Below are positions 37,387 to 47,300 of a DNA stretch of 64,000 nucleotides, one piece after another. Under the pieces are notes generated by a model. The model was not told the DNA's origin. It ran no database searches and worked only from the letters and a program-made list of their open reading frames with translations. The position numbers were made by a program, and so were the translations under genes. The stretch comes from Shimazuella alba (GTDB lineage Bacteria; Bacillota; Bacilli; Thermoactinomycetales; Thermoactinomycetaceae): the NCBI RefSeq assembly GCF_009831235.1, contig NZ_WUUL01000002.1, forward strand, positions 310,001 to 374,000. Direction: 5' to 3'. Position 1 is the stretch's first letter; every line of letters begins with the position of its first letter.

Positions 37387-37471
37387 TTTCAATTCTTCCT
37401 TTAGTATATATAATTCATAATATTTAATTTATTTATGGTCTAAACCGACTATACAACTAGCTCCCATGAAA

Positions 37472-38473
37472 TTAATCTGATAAAATTTGGACACCAAATT
37501 GCTGGAAGCGCGCGATGGCTTTTTCTGGGAATAGAAGTGTTTCAGGCAAGTGGATCCCTCCATCAGCAGGTGGATCTCCATCTAAACCAAGAATACGTTC
37601 CATGATAACTAGCACTCCAAGTGCTGTTAAATGTGCTTGACCATTTGGGTCTGATATTATTGTTCGTTGTTTTATTTGTTCGCCTGATTGAAGAGTTCCT
37701 TCCAGATCGATATATACATCATGAGATGCCTTGTTTTCAGCTATGGTACCCATTGATTCACCTTGAACTAAATCAAAGCGAATATTTGAGGCTTGTGTAA
37801 TCGAAGCAATACTTGGAAGATCAAGCGAAGCCATTGGCTTTCCTTGCATGACGTGTTCATTATCCTTGTGAATGAATCTTGTATGCTTTTCGGCATCGAC
37901 CCACTTCCACTTCCCTTCTTCACGTATGTAACCTCGATTCATCCATGATTCAGCATTGCTAAGTTCATTTACAACCATTGGACCGATTGGATCGCGCACA
38001 TCGTAAAGAGCAGTTAATTCGACTTTGTCGATATGGTTAAATTGTTCCGCTACCTTTTGTAGTATGGTTAATATAGTCCCTGCTTGCCAATGACCAAGTA
38101 ATACAATGGGGCGTTTTGGTTGGGATTGAAGACCTGCAAAAAGAATGGGTGCAACTTGATCAGTTATTTTAGAGATTCCAATATGCGCTATATGATGGTT
38201 CATAGCTGCATGAATGAGTGTATCTGCTGGGTCTGCTACTGCCGAAACAATGAGATCAAATTGTTTCCAGTCAAATTGGTTTATTAATTTTGTATCTTCT
38301 AAATCTAAATAAATAGTTCCAGCATGTTCTAACTCTTGTACGAGTGCCATCCCCTTCTCAGGATTCCTCCCCGCAAGGATAATCTCAACATCTCTACTTA
38401 TTGCTCTGATGTGTTTTGCAATGGTGCTTCCTACTAGACCATATCCTCCAGCAATTAATATTCTTGATTTCAT
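37472..38473 (-). CDS. Saccharopine-dehydrogenase-like NAD(P)-binding protein
   Basis: 333 residues, N-terminal Rossmann fold GGYGLVGSTIAKHIR followed by VEIILAGRNPEKGMALVQEL and a mixed C-terminal domain with VIMERILGL. This is the saccharopine-dehydrogenase-like superfamily, whose members include uncharacterised oxidoreductases; there is no reason to link it to lysine synthesis. It follows the flavodoxin-like gene by 27 bases, suggesting an operon controlled by the divergent HxlR regulator. Confidence 0.7.
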   Translation of the reverse strand: MKSRILIAGGYGLVGSTIAKHIRAISRDVEIILAGRNPEKGMALVQELEHAGTIYLDLEDTKLINQFDWKQFDLIVSAVADPADTLIHAAMNHHIAHIGISKITDQVAPILFAGLQSQPKRPIVLLGHWQAGTILTILQKVAEQFNHIDKVELTALYDVRDPIGPMVVNELSNAESWMNRGYIREEGKWKWVDAEKHTRFIHKDNEHVMQGKPMASLDLPSIASITQASNIRFDLVQGESMGTIAENKASHDVYIDLEGTLQSGEQIKQRTIISDPNGQAHLTALGVLVIMERILGLDGDPPADGGIHLPETLLFPEKAIARFQQFGVQILSD

Positions 38474-38500
38474 TTCGTTTTTCTCCTTAAAATGTGATGA

Positions 38501-39084
38501 TTAAATCGATTGTTTAGCGTAGTTCAATCCATATTGATAAGCTTGATCTAGTAGTGTTTCTATATGTTTGGGGTCCTCTTTTAAAGTTTCATAGAGATAT
38601 TCGATTTGAGAATTTTGGATACCAACATAGTTGGCTAAACCAACATTGAGTTGGTGAGCGATCATTTTGTCATAATCACGCTTCGCCAGATCTTTAGGAG
38701 ATGCAGCAGCCAAGATTAACCACAATATATGTTGGTGTGAAAGACGACTTGAACCATAGGCAACACCATAATTCCATACTCGCTCAATATATCCTTTTAA
38801 CATAGCTGGCATACTGTACCACCAGAGTGGAAAAACGTATGCTAGCGCATTGTATCGAAGCATTCGATCAATTTCTCGCTCAACCTCAGCTGAATATTTG
38901 GGTCGGCTTATGGACCAATCAGGCTCATCGTTTTCCCCTAGTACGGGATTAAAACCTATTCGATGTAAATCCAATAGATCTGCTTCATGTCCAGCTTCTT
39001 TTTTAAACCTTGTACAAATCGATTGGCAGCAGCAAACGTAAGGGAATCCACTCTTGGATGACTCACAACTGTTAAGACTTTCAT
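38501..39084 (-). pseudogene. Flavodoxin-like NAD(P)H quinone oxidoreductase, frameshifted
   Basis: The first part (MKVLTVVSHPRVDSLTFAAA NRFVQGLKK, from 39084) and the rest (LLDLHRIGFNPVLGE ... LWWYSMPAMLKGYIERVWNYG) together form one NAD(P)H dehydrogenase (quinone)/KefF-type protein of about 194 residues, but they are in different frames. The junction is six A residues before G (reverse strand, 38998-39004), where one A appears to be missing. The A AAA AAG heptamer is in the correct phase for a -1 ribosomal frameshift, so a functional product is not excluded. Divergent from the HxlR gene that probably controls it. Confidence 0.75.
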
Positions 39085-39282
39085 TTTCAAAGCTTCTTTT
39101 ATTTTTCTGGTTGTATGATAACCATTTATTTTTGATAAAACCAACCCAACTGAAAGCAAGCTATATTTGTTATTATAAATACTATAGGATCATTAGAGAA
39201 GTACATACTTTAAAGCCCCCTAGTGTCATTTATGACACCATAGACTTTTACTGCTTTTACCTAGTTTGGAGGAAAATCATGA

Positions 39283-39657
39283 TTGCAGAAAAAATCCAGC
39301 CGGTATCGAAATGGAGTGGAAGTAACCTTAGATATAATCGGAGGTAAATGGAAAAGTGTCATTTTATATCATCTGATCACAGGAAAAAAAAGAAATAATG
39401 AATTGCTTCGCTTAATTCCTGTGATCACGCAAAAGATGTTAACTAGGCAATTACGCGAACTTGAAAGTGATGGAATTATTAACCGAATTGTTTACCATCA
39501 AATTCCACCGAAAGTAGAGTATGAGTTGAGTGAGTATGGATGGAGTTTAAAAAATATATTGGATCAGTTTTGTTGGTGGGGTGAAAATCACGTAGAGAAA
39601 AATTACGAAGATAAGTCTTTAATACTAGAGTGCTATTCGGAAGAGCATAAGAGTTAA
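39283..39657 (+). CDS. HxlR family transcriptional regulator
   Basis: 124 residues with the HxlR winged-helix core VTLDIIGGKWKSVILYHLITGKKRNNELLRLIPVITQKMLTRQLRELESDGIINR and YELSEYG. The conserved Cys that usually precedes the domain (C-P/S-V-E) is replaced (RNGVE), so thiol sensing of the HypR/YodB kind is unlikely at that position. The start is TTG at 39283; an overlapping ATG at 39279 in another frame has better spacing to GGAGG. Divergent from the flavodoxin-like and saccharopine-like genes, its likely targets. Confidence 0.8.
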   Translation: MQKKSSRYRNGVEVTLDIIGGKWKSVILYHLITGKKRNNELLRLIPVITQKMLTRQLRELESDGIINRIVYHQIPPKVEYELSEYGWSLKNILDQFCWWGENHVEKNYEDKSLILECYSEEHKS

Positions 39658-40170
39658 AACAACAAGCTATTCGGGGTTCCTAAATTTGACATGTTCCATT
39701 CAAAGTACAGTAAGCATTTCCCAAGTGGATCAAATTGGAAAAACCCAAGAATAATTAGGATATAATAACAAGTTTTCTAAATTAGACTCACATTGGAGAC
39801 CTTGTTTATTTTGCTTACTCTACACATATTTAGGAAATCGTATTGATATTGATAGATTTTTCATTCAAAATGGAATTAATACGCTTGTCACTACTTACCA
39901 TCACACATAGTAGGACGGCAAAGATGATATGAGAAACTCCATTGAATCCTACCAACACTTTGGTTCATTTTGGGCTGCTATCAGCATATAAATGGCTAAT
40001 CCGATTTCCACCACAACCACACCTAGTTGCATGCTCCCATACAAAACAGTGATGAAAGGTAAAACCATTAAGAAACTTTTGATTTGATAATTTTGTAAGA
40101 GTTGTGGAATGTTCCCCTATCATTCAGCTTCCGTTATGGTGTGCAAAATGAAGAGGTTGAAATAATAAAA
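39658..40170. other. Gene-poor stretch with a probable membrane-protein remnant
   Basis: No intact gene. On the reverse strand about 39960-40130 reads ...FLMVLPFITVLYGSMQLGVV VVEIGLAIYMLIAAQNEPK-stop, a plausible tail of a small membrane protein whose upstream part is lost. Otherwise AT-rich with nothing recognised. Confidence 0.35.
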
Positions 40171-40203
40171 GCTGTTCTTTCCAAATAAACTGGATAGAAC
40201 AGC
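40171..40203. terminator. Intrinsic terminator-like hairpin
   Basis: GCTGTTCT/AGAACAGC stem followed by AATTTTTA rightward; about 135 bases past the stop of the erythromycin-esterase gene. Confidence 0.5.
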
Positions 40204-40339
40204 AATTTTTATACGCTATGCTTATGCCACTTTTTTTTGTTCATTTTCTTTAAAAGCTTCTATGATATTCTTTTATTTTGGTGTTCATAAATGTATTTCC
40301 TCAATACAGCCCATTCACTTGATTTTCTTTCATGAAATA

Positions 40340-41776
40340 CTACTCGATGTACTCAGGTAAATTCACTTGATCTAGAAACAAAACTCCATCATACTGCTCT
40401 CTTAAAACCAGCTGTTCCTCCCAACCGCCCCAATCCAAAACGGCACGTTTGGTAAACATCCAAGCTGTTTCTTCTCGGGATGGGCGAATGAAATCAAGCG
40501 AGCGAGATAGATGCGCTAAATCAAATAACCTATAGGGTTGAGCGAGATCGATAAAGAAATTTTTATATCCTGCCTTCCCAAAGATGGATTCTATCGTCCC
40601 TTTGGGATGACGATGCCTCACAGGTAAAGGAGTACGGTCGTTCTTGTTCGATGTCCCACTGTTCATATATAGTCCCAAGACATAAGATTGCTCTTTGATC
40701 TTTGCTGGTAACAACTGACCAAGGGTTACGATGGGGCTTCGATTAGGATTTACTGTTTTGGTGTTGGCTTTACGAATATGCAGGTTATGTGCCCAGACGA
40801 TAATTTTTTGCTTAGGATAAAGTACTTCTGTAAGCCAGACCATATGTTTTGCCATTGCTTGATCCCTGGCAATATTATATTGGTCATATGCTTTAGTCGC
40901 ATGTGTTCCATCTTTCTCTTGAACGTAGTGATTATAGGAAACATAATGAGGAACCACATCTTTGACAGTATGGATGCGATCTTGCAAAACATATTGGGTT
41001 ACTTTCACCATATTTGGCGAATTCGGGTATATCCCAGCTAATGCTCTGACTTGTTTTTGGGTAAAATCGTATAGTTCTTGATATGCTTCGATCATCTTCT
41101 GCTGATCTTTTTGAAAAGCCTCTGTATCTGACTGAAGCAGAGACGTTGAAAATTTTTCCTCCGTTTGTTTTGCTTTCTCTCCCATTTTCGGATCAATCTT
41201 TTGAAACCAACTCTCTAAAAACTTTCCATAAGAACCAACAGGCTGCATATCGATCCCTGCCAATTGCAGTGGCTGACGAGAATTACTTTTTTGCTTGATA
41301 TATTCAAAAAGCGGTAACACTTCTTTGGTTTGCCAAATCGGATACATGCTATCTTTCAGTGATTGTGTTGACGATTGTTGGTTGATTTGGGCATCAACAG
41401 CAAATAATTCACCTAATCCAGATTCAAAGGCCAGTACGTTATACCCTAACTTTTCATGTAAGTATTTCACCAGACGCACTTTAGATGTACTAAATTGTGC
41501 GGCTCCATGCGAACTCTCTCCTAAAAAGACGATTTGCTTGTTTTCCAGTACTTTTTTAAAAAAATTTAGATCCTTATAGGTATCTCCTTTATCTGATTCT
41601 ATCTTTTCAATCGGCTGGGCATTGTTTTGCAACCATTGATGCCACTTCGGATTTTCCACACTTGCTGCTTGTGTACTTGAAATAGCAAAAAATGGAGATA
41701 AGCTCATACAAATAAGCACCATCCATAGCAACCAACGATAAATTATGTCAATAGATTTTCTTTTAGATGAAATCAA
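40340..41776 (-). CDS. Secreted erythromycin esterase family protein
   Basis: 478 residues with an N-terminal signal sequence (basic start, hydrophobic run LLWMVLICMSLSPFFAISS, cleavage near TQAAS). The mature part has GESSHGAAQFSTSKVRLVKYL, AFESGLGE, AGIDMQPVG, IIVWAHNLHIRKA and a late VLFLDQV, the pattern of Ere-type esterases (metal-independent hydrolases with a key His and Glu). It resembles chromosomal YbfO-type homologues more than resistance genes. Whether it opens macrolides is unknown. Isolated gene. Confidence 0.82.
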   Translation of the reverse strand: MISSKRKSIDIIYRWLLWMVLICMSLSPFFAISSTQAASVENPKWHQWLQNNAQPIEKIESDKGDTYKDLNFFKKVLENKQIVFLGESSHGAAQFSTSKVRLVKYLHEKLGYNVLAFESGLGELFAVDAQINQQSSTQSLKDSMYPIWQTKEVLPLFEYIKQKSNSRQPLQLAGIDMQPVGSYGKFLESWFQKIDPKMGEKAKQTEEKFSTSLLQSDTEAFQKDQQKMIEAYQELYDFTQKQVRALAGIYPNSPNMVKVTQYVLQDRIHTVKDVVPHYVSYNHYVQEKDGTHATKAYDQYNIARDQAMAKHMVWLTEVLYPKQKIIVWAHNLHIRKANTKTVNPNRSPIVTLGQLLPAKIKEQSYVLGLYMNSGTSNKNDRTPLPVRHRHPKGTIESIFGKAGYKNFFIDLAQPYRLFDLAHLSRSLDFIRPSREETAWMFTKRAVLDWGGWEEQLVLREQYDGVLFLDQVNLPEYIE

Positions 41777-42120
41777 ATGATGCCCTCCAAACTCTAGTTG
41801 TTCCTATTTTTATATATACAGGAATAGATCATTTAAGTGCAATTATATATTTACTTTTATAAAAATTCCCTATTAAGAAGAGAAAAGGAAAGAAACATTT
41901 AAAAAAAGGGTTGCAATGCTTAGTAGTGAATCTGTTTTTAGGTAAATGAAATAGCCCTTCACTTGGAATAACACAATTTTGAAGTGAAGGGAATATGTGA
42001 GGCATTTATGATACTCAGTAGCCACCTTTTCATTAGTTCTGACTATTTTATTAATATTTACTATTTAAATTGTTAGTAATAATATGTAATTATAGTTTTC
42101 CTAAATAATATGTTGAGGTG
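41777..42120. other. Intergenic region with one strong hairpin
   Basis: AT-rich spacer between divergent genes. It holds CCCTTCACTT/AAGTGAAGGG (41955-41991), a 10-bp perfect stem with an AT-rich loop and no U-run; it could be an operator or processed transcript end. Confidence 0.4.
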
Positions 42121-43293
42121 ATGCGTTTGAAACATTCATTTTCTAATCCTTTTCCTTGGTATAATCATATGTTGAAACAAAACCCTGTAACTTATGATGA
42201 AGACTTTTTGCATTATTTCGGCGCAAAAGGTACATGGCATATATTTCGTTATGATGATGTACAAAAAGTTTTCCAAGATCATGAGACGTTTTCTAACGAG
42301 TACTTCCCTAAAATAGCAGAAAGTCCAGTGTCAATAGCAATGTCAGTAACAGACCCACCACGTCATAAACAACTTCGTTTGCTCATCTCAAAAGCTTTTA
42401 CTCCAAAAGCAATTGAAGATATGAAACCTTGGATTGAGCAAATTACTCATGAACTGTTAGATCAAGTGGAGGACAAGGGTGAAATGGATGTTACCAGAGA
42501 TTTAGCTGTTCCCATTCCGATCCAAGTAATTGCAAAACTATTAGGAATTTCGCATAAAGATCAAGATAAATTTAAAAAATGGTCGATTATGTTTGCAAAA
42601 CAACCTTCAGAAGTAGACGGTGGTGCCGAAGGTTATTTTCAAGCTCAGAAAGAGATGAGTGAATATTTTCTGAGAATGATTAAATTTCGTAAACAGGAGC
42701 CTGAGGATGATTTAATCTCGCAATTGCTACAAGCAGAAGTCGATGGAGAAAAACTATCTGCCAATGACGTATTGGCTTTTTGCATTCTCTTATTAATAGC
42801 AGGCAACGAAACGACTACCAATCTGATTAATAACGCCATCTTTACTTTCATTGAACATCCAGAAGTACAAGAACATCTCATTGACCATCCCGAAGATATC
42901 ACGAAAGCGATTGAAGAAGTTCTTCGATACCGATCACCCCTGCAGTATATCAACCGAATTGCAGCCAAAGATACCGAATTAAGAGGTAAACGAATCAAAA
43001 AAGGTGACTTTATCAATTTATGGATGGGTTCTGCCAACCGGGATGAATCAGTATTTGCTAACCCAAATGAATTTGATATTCATCGAACCAATTTGAAGCA
43101 TACTGCTTTTGGGCATGGTATTCATTATTGCATGGGAGCACCTTTAGCTCGTCTGGAGGCGAACATAGCACTTCGAGTATTATTGGGACGATTGCATCAA
43201 TTTCAACTGAAGGATCACAAACAACCTGTTATGAATCAAAGCGCTGTGACATATTCGATTAAAGAGTTTCCTGTAACTTTTCAAAAACGATAA
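42121..43293 (+). CDS. Cytochrome P450
   Basis: 390 residues, soluble class I type. I-helix oxygen motif ALLIAGNETTTNLI (seen as LLLIAGNETTTN), K-helix EEVLRYRSP, and the haem motif FGHGIHYCMGAPLARLEA with the Cys ligand. Bacterial biosynthetic or detoxifying monooxygenase; no ferredoxin partner nearby. Start: ATG at 42121 lies too close to GAGG; a TTG at 42127 has better spacing. Substrate unknown. Confidence 0.92.
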   Translation: MRLKHSFSNPFPWYNHMLKQNPVTYDEDFLHYFGAKGTWHIFRYDDVQKVFQDHETFSNEYFPKIAESPVSIAMSVTDPPRHKQLRLLISKAFTPKAIEDMKPWIEQITHELLDQVEDKGEMDVTRDLAVPIPIQVIAKLLGISHKDQDKFKKWSIMFAKQPSEVDGGAEGYFQAQKEMSEYFLRMIKFRKQEPEDDLISQLLQAEVDGEKLSANDVLAFCILLLIAGNETTTNLINNAIFTFIEHPEVQEHLIDHPEDITKAIEEVLRYRSPLQYINRIAAKDTELRGKRIKKGDFINLWMGSANRDESVFANPNEFDIHRTNLKHTAFGHGIHYCMGAPLARLEANIALRVLLGRLHQFQLKDHKQPVMNQSAVTYSIKEFPVTFQKR

Positions 43294-43727
43294 TACACTT
43301 CATACTTCCTAAGGAAAAAAGCAGAAGAGTTCGAAGTGATAAAGGTAACAGAACAAAATGACACCTCAATCGAAACTCATTTATCCAATACACAGCCACA
43401 TGAAACTCGCTTAGCTCAAAGAACATTTGCCCCCATCTGGAGTTCCATCAAAAAGAGGAAGACCTATTAGTCGGTTTAACGAATTGGTTGCATATCAAAC
43501 TTACCATCGTCATGCATTTGGTAGTTTTTTTCAAAAAAGAGATCAAGTTGTTTTGCTTGGATAGACCACAATCGAAAATTAGTTGTCCAATATCAACGTC
43601 AAGGTCAACACTATCAAGCATTCTATTTGATTTCTCAAAGTCAATCGACTTTTGAAATAGATTCTACTCGAAGTCCATCACACATGGTATGATAGAAAAA
43701 AAAGAGATGTTTTGGGAGGAAGAAAAG
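43294..43727 (+). pseudogene. Degenerate stretch, possible transposase C-terminal remnant
   Basis: No intact frame. At about 43560-43640 the plus strand reads WIDHNRKLVVQYQRQGQHYQ AFYLIS, resembling the closing segment of IS5-like DDE transposases (..RKLVVRYER...). Upstream codons are interrupted by frameshifts. Assignment is weak and no terminal repeats were found. Confidence 0.3.
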
Positions 43728-44486
43728 TTGTTTGAAACCGTACTTGCATCCATGGGGATGGGAGCAGCAAAAATTGATTTACGCTTGGACAAAGATGTAG
43801 TAATAACAGGCAAAGAAGCTACAGGACAAATTGTTGTTACAGGTGGCAGCGCTGAACAAAAAGTAGAGGGATTGTCTGTATATTTCATACTGCAATCTAC
43901 ACATGCAAGAACTAACAATAGTTTGATAGAGCGGGTTGCTATGATTGATATTACACATGATCTATTTACAATCCAGCCAAATGAAAGCATCACCTTTCCG
44001 TTTTCCTTTACTTGCCCAGTCAGCATACCATCGTCATCGGTGAACACCAAATACTATTTTATTACCAACCTAGAGATCAAAAATGCAATTGACTCACATG
44101 ACCGTGATTATATTACGGTGTTACCAAATGAACGTGTAGCTCAATTTTTGAATGGATTTAAACAACTTGGATTTAAGCAAGATTGGGATGGACTTGTTAC
44201 GGATGAACAAGGCTGGTCCCAACTGATCCAATATCATCCAACTACTTATTTTTATGGCGTATGTAATGAGATCGCAGTATATTTCCACTATAATGCCGAA
44301 CAGGATACGATCGATGGAGTACTCCAAGTAGGTGAGCAACATACGACTAATTACTCCGCCCTCATCGATATGTTTCATATGGATGAAAAAGTTCGCCGCT
44401 TTGAAATAACAGCTTCCGAATTGAATACAGAGGAAAAAGCAAAAACCAGATTGGAACTACTTGTAAAACAGTTGTTGAAAAAATGA
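43728..44486 (+). CDS. spo0M: Sporulation-control protein Spo0M
   Basis: 252 residues, arrestin-like fold: LFETVLASMGMGAAKIDLRLD, GKEATGQIVVTGG, FTIQPNESITFPFSFTCP, AIDSHDRDYITVLPNE and a C-terminal domain. Spo0M is a cytoplasmic control protein acting at the onset of sporulation and in vegetative growth. The frame opens at 43689, but I place the start at TTG 43728, 8 bases after GGGAGG; the upstream ATG at 43707 would lie before the ribosome site. Single gene with a terminator behind it. Confidence 0.88.
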   Translation: MFETVLASMGMGAAKIDLRLDKDVVITGKEATGQIVVTGGSAEQKVEGLSVYFILQSTHARTNNSLIERVAMIDITHDLFTIQPNESITFPFSFTCPVSIPSSSVNTKYYFITNLEIKNAIDSHDRDYITVLPNERVAQFLNGFKQLGFKQDWDGLVTDEQGWSQLIQYHPTTYFYGVCNEIAVYFHYNAEQDTIDGVLQVGEQHTTNYSALIDMFHMDEKVRRFEITASELNTEEKAKTRLELLVKQLLKK

Positions 44487-44494
44487 CGATTTAA

Positions 44495-44520
44495 AAGCAA
44501 TCTCATCGCGAGATTGCTTT
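44495..44520 (+). terminator. Terminator of spo0M
   Basis: AAGCAATCTC/GAGATTGCTT perfect stem followed by TTTCTTTT. Confidence 0.9.
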
Positions 44521-44549
44521 TTCTTTTATCTGTAAAAACGTTACAGGTA

Positions 44550-44825
44550 TTAGTATCTAAATTTCATGTCAAAATCAACGATATTTCCATAGAAATATGG
44601 CAACATCCCTGAAGTAATTCCTGTAACTTCAGTCTTCTTCTTTGGATACGGGGATTTTGCAGCAGAATAAGAGATCCCTAAGGGGTAGTTTTGGAAAAGA
44701 TGTACACTATTATTTAAATACAGAAGATAAGCTATGATTTTTATACGAACTTGGAAACTCCCCAGATATAGAAACTCCCACCAGATATATACACCATATA
44801 TCTTCCTGAAAAAGCGGATTTGCAA
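44550..44825 (-). CDS. Hypothetical protein or remnant (91 aa)
   Basis: Not recognised. The reverse frame ends ...GISYSAAKSPYPKKKTEVTG ITSGMLPYFYGNIVDFDMK, which looks protein-like, while the N-terminal third is very aromatic and could be translated non-coding DNA. No clear ribosome site. It may be the tail of a lost gene. Confidence 0.3.
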   Translation of the reverse strand: MQIRFFRKIYGVYIWWEFLYLGSFQVRIKIIAYLLYLNNSVHLFQNYPLGISYSAAKSPYPKKKTEVTGITSGMLPYFYGNIVDFDMKFRY

Positions 44826-44848
44826 CGTTAAGATGTTTACAATCTAAA

Positions 44849-44888
44849 GATCCCCATTTCTCCATTTTAATGCTGAGAAATGGGGATC
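44849..44888. terminator. Perfect hairpin downstream of the MerR gene
   Basis: GATCCCCATTTCTC/GAGAAATGGGGATC, 14 bp perfect stem; likely terminator for the leftward MerR gene. Confidence 0.7.
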
Positions 44889-44955
44889 ATTTTATCACTC
44901 TAGAAAATCGCCGTTTACCGATGAAAGCCATTTTTATTTATTGTGTTTGTATAGT

Positions 44956-45723
44956 CTACTCTTCCTTTGGATTGATATGATATATAATAGCTTTGTATAA
45001 AAAGTCGGCTAAGTCTTCATTGCTAAATTGATTGATATAATTTTTGTATCGATTAACAAATTTATACGTATTTGCAATACATACTAATATCTCAGAGTCA
45101 CAAACCATAACTTGTTCTAAATTACTTTTCCATTCTATAATTAATTGCTGTACTTCATCAGAAGAAGGAGATTGATTCATACAGGCTGCCATTCTTCTAA
45201 ATACACTTTCCATGTTTTGCTCAAACATAGAGAATAAGTTTGCTCTTTCACTAGGAGAGAGTTTTGCCAGTTTCCTCTCAAACTCTTTGTATTTTTCTGT
45301 TTCTCCATAGAAGAATCTCGCTTCATGAGCATACTGTTCTTGTAATGGTAAAATGGTTGAATCATGAAAAATACGTAGGTTGTAGATATCTTTTCCAGAT
45401 ACATACTCGTCCAATGCAGTAATGATTGTTTCCAACCGTTGTTTTTTTATCAATAAAGTTTGGCTATGATTTTTTAATAATTGTTTCTGTTCTTCCTTGG
45501 AAAGTTCCAAAATGTCCTTAATCTCTTGTAGAGAAAAATCCATTTCCTTTAAAAATAAAATGGTTTGTAGTTTTTCTAAACTATTTCTATCATAGAGTCG
45601 ATAACCATTTTCCGTAAGATGAGTTGGCTTCAATAAATTTATCTTATCGTAATAATGTAACGTTCTTTTTGTTATGCCTGTAATTTGAACAATATCTTTT
45701 ACAGCTAATAATTGTCTCTTCAT
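44956..45723 (-). CDS. MerR family transcriptional regulator
   Basis: 255 residues: MerR winged helix (LLAVKDIVQITGITKRTLHYYDKINLLKPTHLTENGYRLYDRNSLEKLQTILFLKEMDFSLQEIKDIL shown in parts by HYYDKINLL and GYRLYD), a coiled linker, and a C-terminal helical domain of the TipAS type. Ligand unknown. It begins within the 3' end of the DUF2268 gene (80-base overlap), so the two are translated from one transcript and may act together. Confidence 0.85.
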   Translation of the reverse strand: MKRQLLAVKDIVQITGITKRTLHYYDKINLLKPTHLTENGYRLYDRNSLEKLQTILFLKEMDFSLQEIKDILELSKEEQKQLLKNHSQTLLIKKQRLETIITALDEYVSGKDIYNLRIFHDSTILPLQEQYAHEARFFYGETEKYKEFERKLAKLSPSERANLFSMFEQNMESVFRRMAACMNQSPSSDEVQQLIIEWKSNLEQVMVCDSEILVCIANTYKFVNRYKNYINQFSNEDLADFLYKAIIYHINPKEE

Positions 45724-46636
45724 CCCAAAATCCTTTGACTTCGTCTAATATGACATTCGCAGGAGTAATAGTAGCTTCATAGATAGTTTTGCCTGTTTTT
45801 TCTAAATAGTATTTGATTAAATAATATCCACAGGCATAACCGGCACTATAAGGCATGTTGACTGGTGTTAAGTTTTGGAGTTTTGCTATTTCGTCACCGT
45901 AAAGATATGGTGACAAATTCTGAAAGCCCGCTAGTTGTAATTTTTCCTTGAGCACTGGTTTAATACGCTTATTAAGAGTTTCCTTATCTGTTTTTGTTAC
46001 CCAAGGCCCGAGCAGCTCCTGCCCAAAAATAGAAGTAGCATAGTTTTCTGCTAACCCTTCACTCACAATTAATTCACCTAATGTAACAGCAAAATGATCC
46101 CATTCAATAAATTGATAGCGAACATTATGATTACATTCATGAGCTAAAGCAGCCTTCATTCGAGGTATGGTATATTCATTTGGCACAAGTGTACCAAAAA
46201 TATAGCCAGGGATACCCCCATCGCCACTATATCCTTCATTTATCCTTAATAAAGGGCTATTTGGATTCCCTAATAGAATAGTGAATAAATAATCAGATAC
46301 ACGAAGATTCACGCCGTGCTCTGTAAATAAATGAAGGCTTTTCTTCACTGCTTCTTCACACTCATCCCAAAAGGAATCGGACGAAATTAAATCTAATTCG
46401 GTTGAAATCTCATTGGTGATCTGAGCAGGTGAGAGGTGCGTCATATTGTTCATCATAATAACATCAAAACCACCTGGCTCCGTAGCTTTAAAAGGAACAT
46501 GCTGGATTTCCCATTTTTTCATAAATGGGGCGAACATTTTTTGTCTGAGTAATTCAACCTTTTCTTCTTGTGGCGCTTGTAAAACGTTGCGATATATTTT
46601 ATCTGAGCGTAATGCTTTGATATTCACTTTTTCCAC
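45644..46636 (-). CDS. DUF2268 putative zinc protease
   Basis: 330 residues. The metal site is ALAHECNHNVRYQF (HExxH-type, here HECNH) followed by a second motif ISEGLAENYA (seen as VSEGLAENYA), as in the DUF2268 predicted Zn-dependent protease family; TPVNMPYSAGYACGYYLIKYYL marks the C-terminal part. The last ~25 residues lie in the overlap with MerR and look untypical, so the original stop may have been lost. Soluble; substrate unknown. Confidence 0.78.
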   Translation of the reverse strand: MEKVNIKALRSDKIYRNVLQAPQEEKVELLRQKMFAPFMKKWEIQHVPFKATEPGGFDVIMMNNMTHLSPAQITNEISTELDLISSDSFWDECEEAVKKSLHLFTEHGVNLRVSDYLFTILLGNPNSPLLRINEGYSGDGGIPGYIFGTLVPNEYTIPRMKAALAHECNHNVRYQFIEWDHFAVTLGELIVSEGLAENYATSIFGQELLGPWVTKTDKETLNKRIKPVLKEKLQLAGFQNLSPYLYGDEIAKLQNLTPVNMPYSAGYACGYYLIKYYLEKTGKTIYEATITPANVILDEVKGFWDEETIISCKRYCSNYRHNKKNVTLLR

Positions 46637-47300
46637 CTCTTTCTTCCTTGATCGTCATTATAAACTATGACGTAACGTTATAGTCAAGGGATTTAATAGC
46701 CATCAAATATAAAGATGATCGTGAACAACAATGGACAACCAGAAAAGAGAACAGTGGCTTCGTTACTATAAACATAAAAACTAGACTCTTTTGAAATTAT
46801 ATTCTTTACAGCAATTTTTATTTTTTAGATCTCCTTTTTATTGTGACAAGGTTGATATCAAGAAATATTTTCACTCTCTGCATTAACGAGTATACAAACC
46901 AAAACAAAAGTCCATGCTGCCAAAGGTGAATGGGAGTAAATGGCAGGTAGATAGAGAACCAGATAGTTCTTACTAGGGAAATCTGTGTGATAAGCCATGC
47001 TTCTAGTAACCCTTTCTGCAAGGGAAAGTTTAATTCTCATAAGTCAGCAGAAGTCATAGTACCAAAGTAAGATATACCTGAAATGTGAAGGGATGAACAT
47101 TGAAAATTTCTCAAAAAATTCCGTCTTTATCTATCAAACCGTTTTTGGCTTTTCTCAAACGAGCCTAGTATTTCCCTTCTTTTACTGATCTGCGTTATAT
47201 TTATATTAAATTTATATTAATTTATTATAAATAATATATTTTTCATATTAAGACTGGGATTTTATAATAAAAGTATCATTTTTAAAAGGAGGCAACCAAA
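46637..47300. other. Intergenic region without recognised gene
   Basis: AT-rich, about 660 bases. Two overlapping leftward frames of 60-67 codons (46818-47040) look non-coding. A TATAAT at about 47261 and AAAGGAGG at 47286 serve the aldo/keto reductase gene. Confidence 0.5.
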
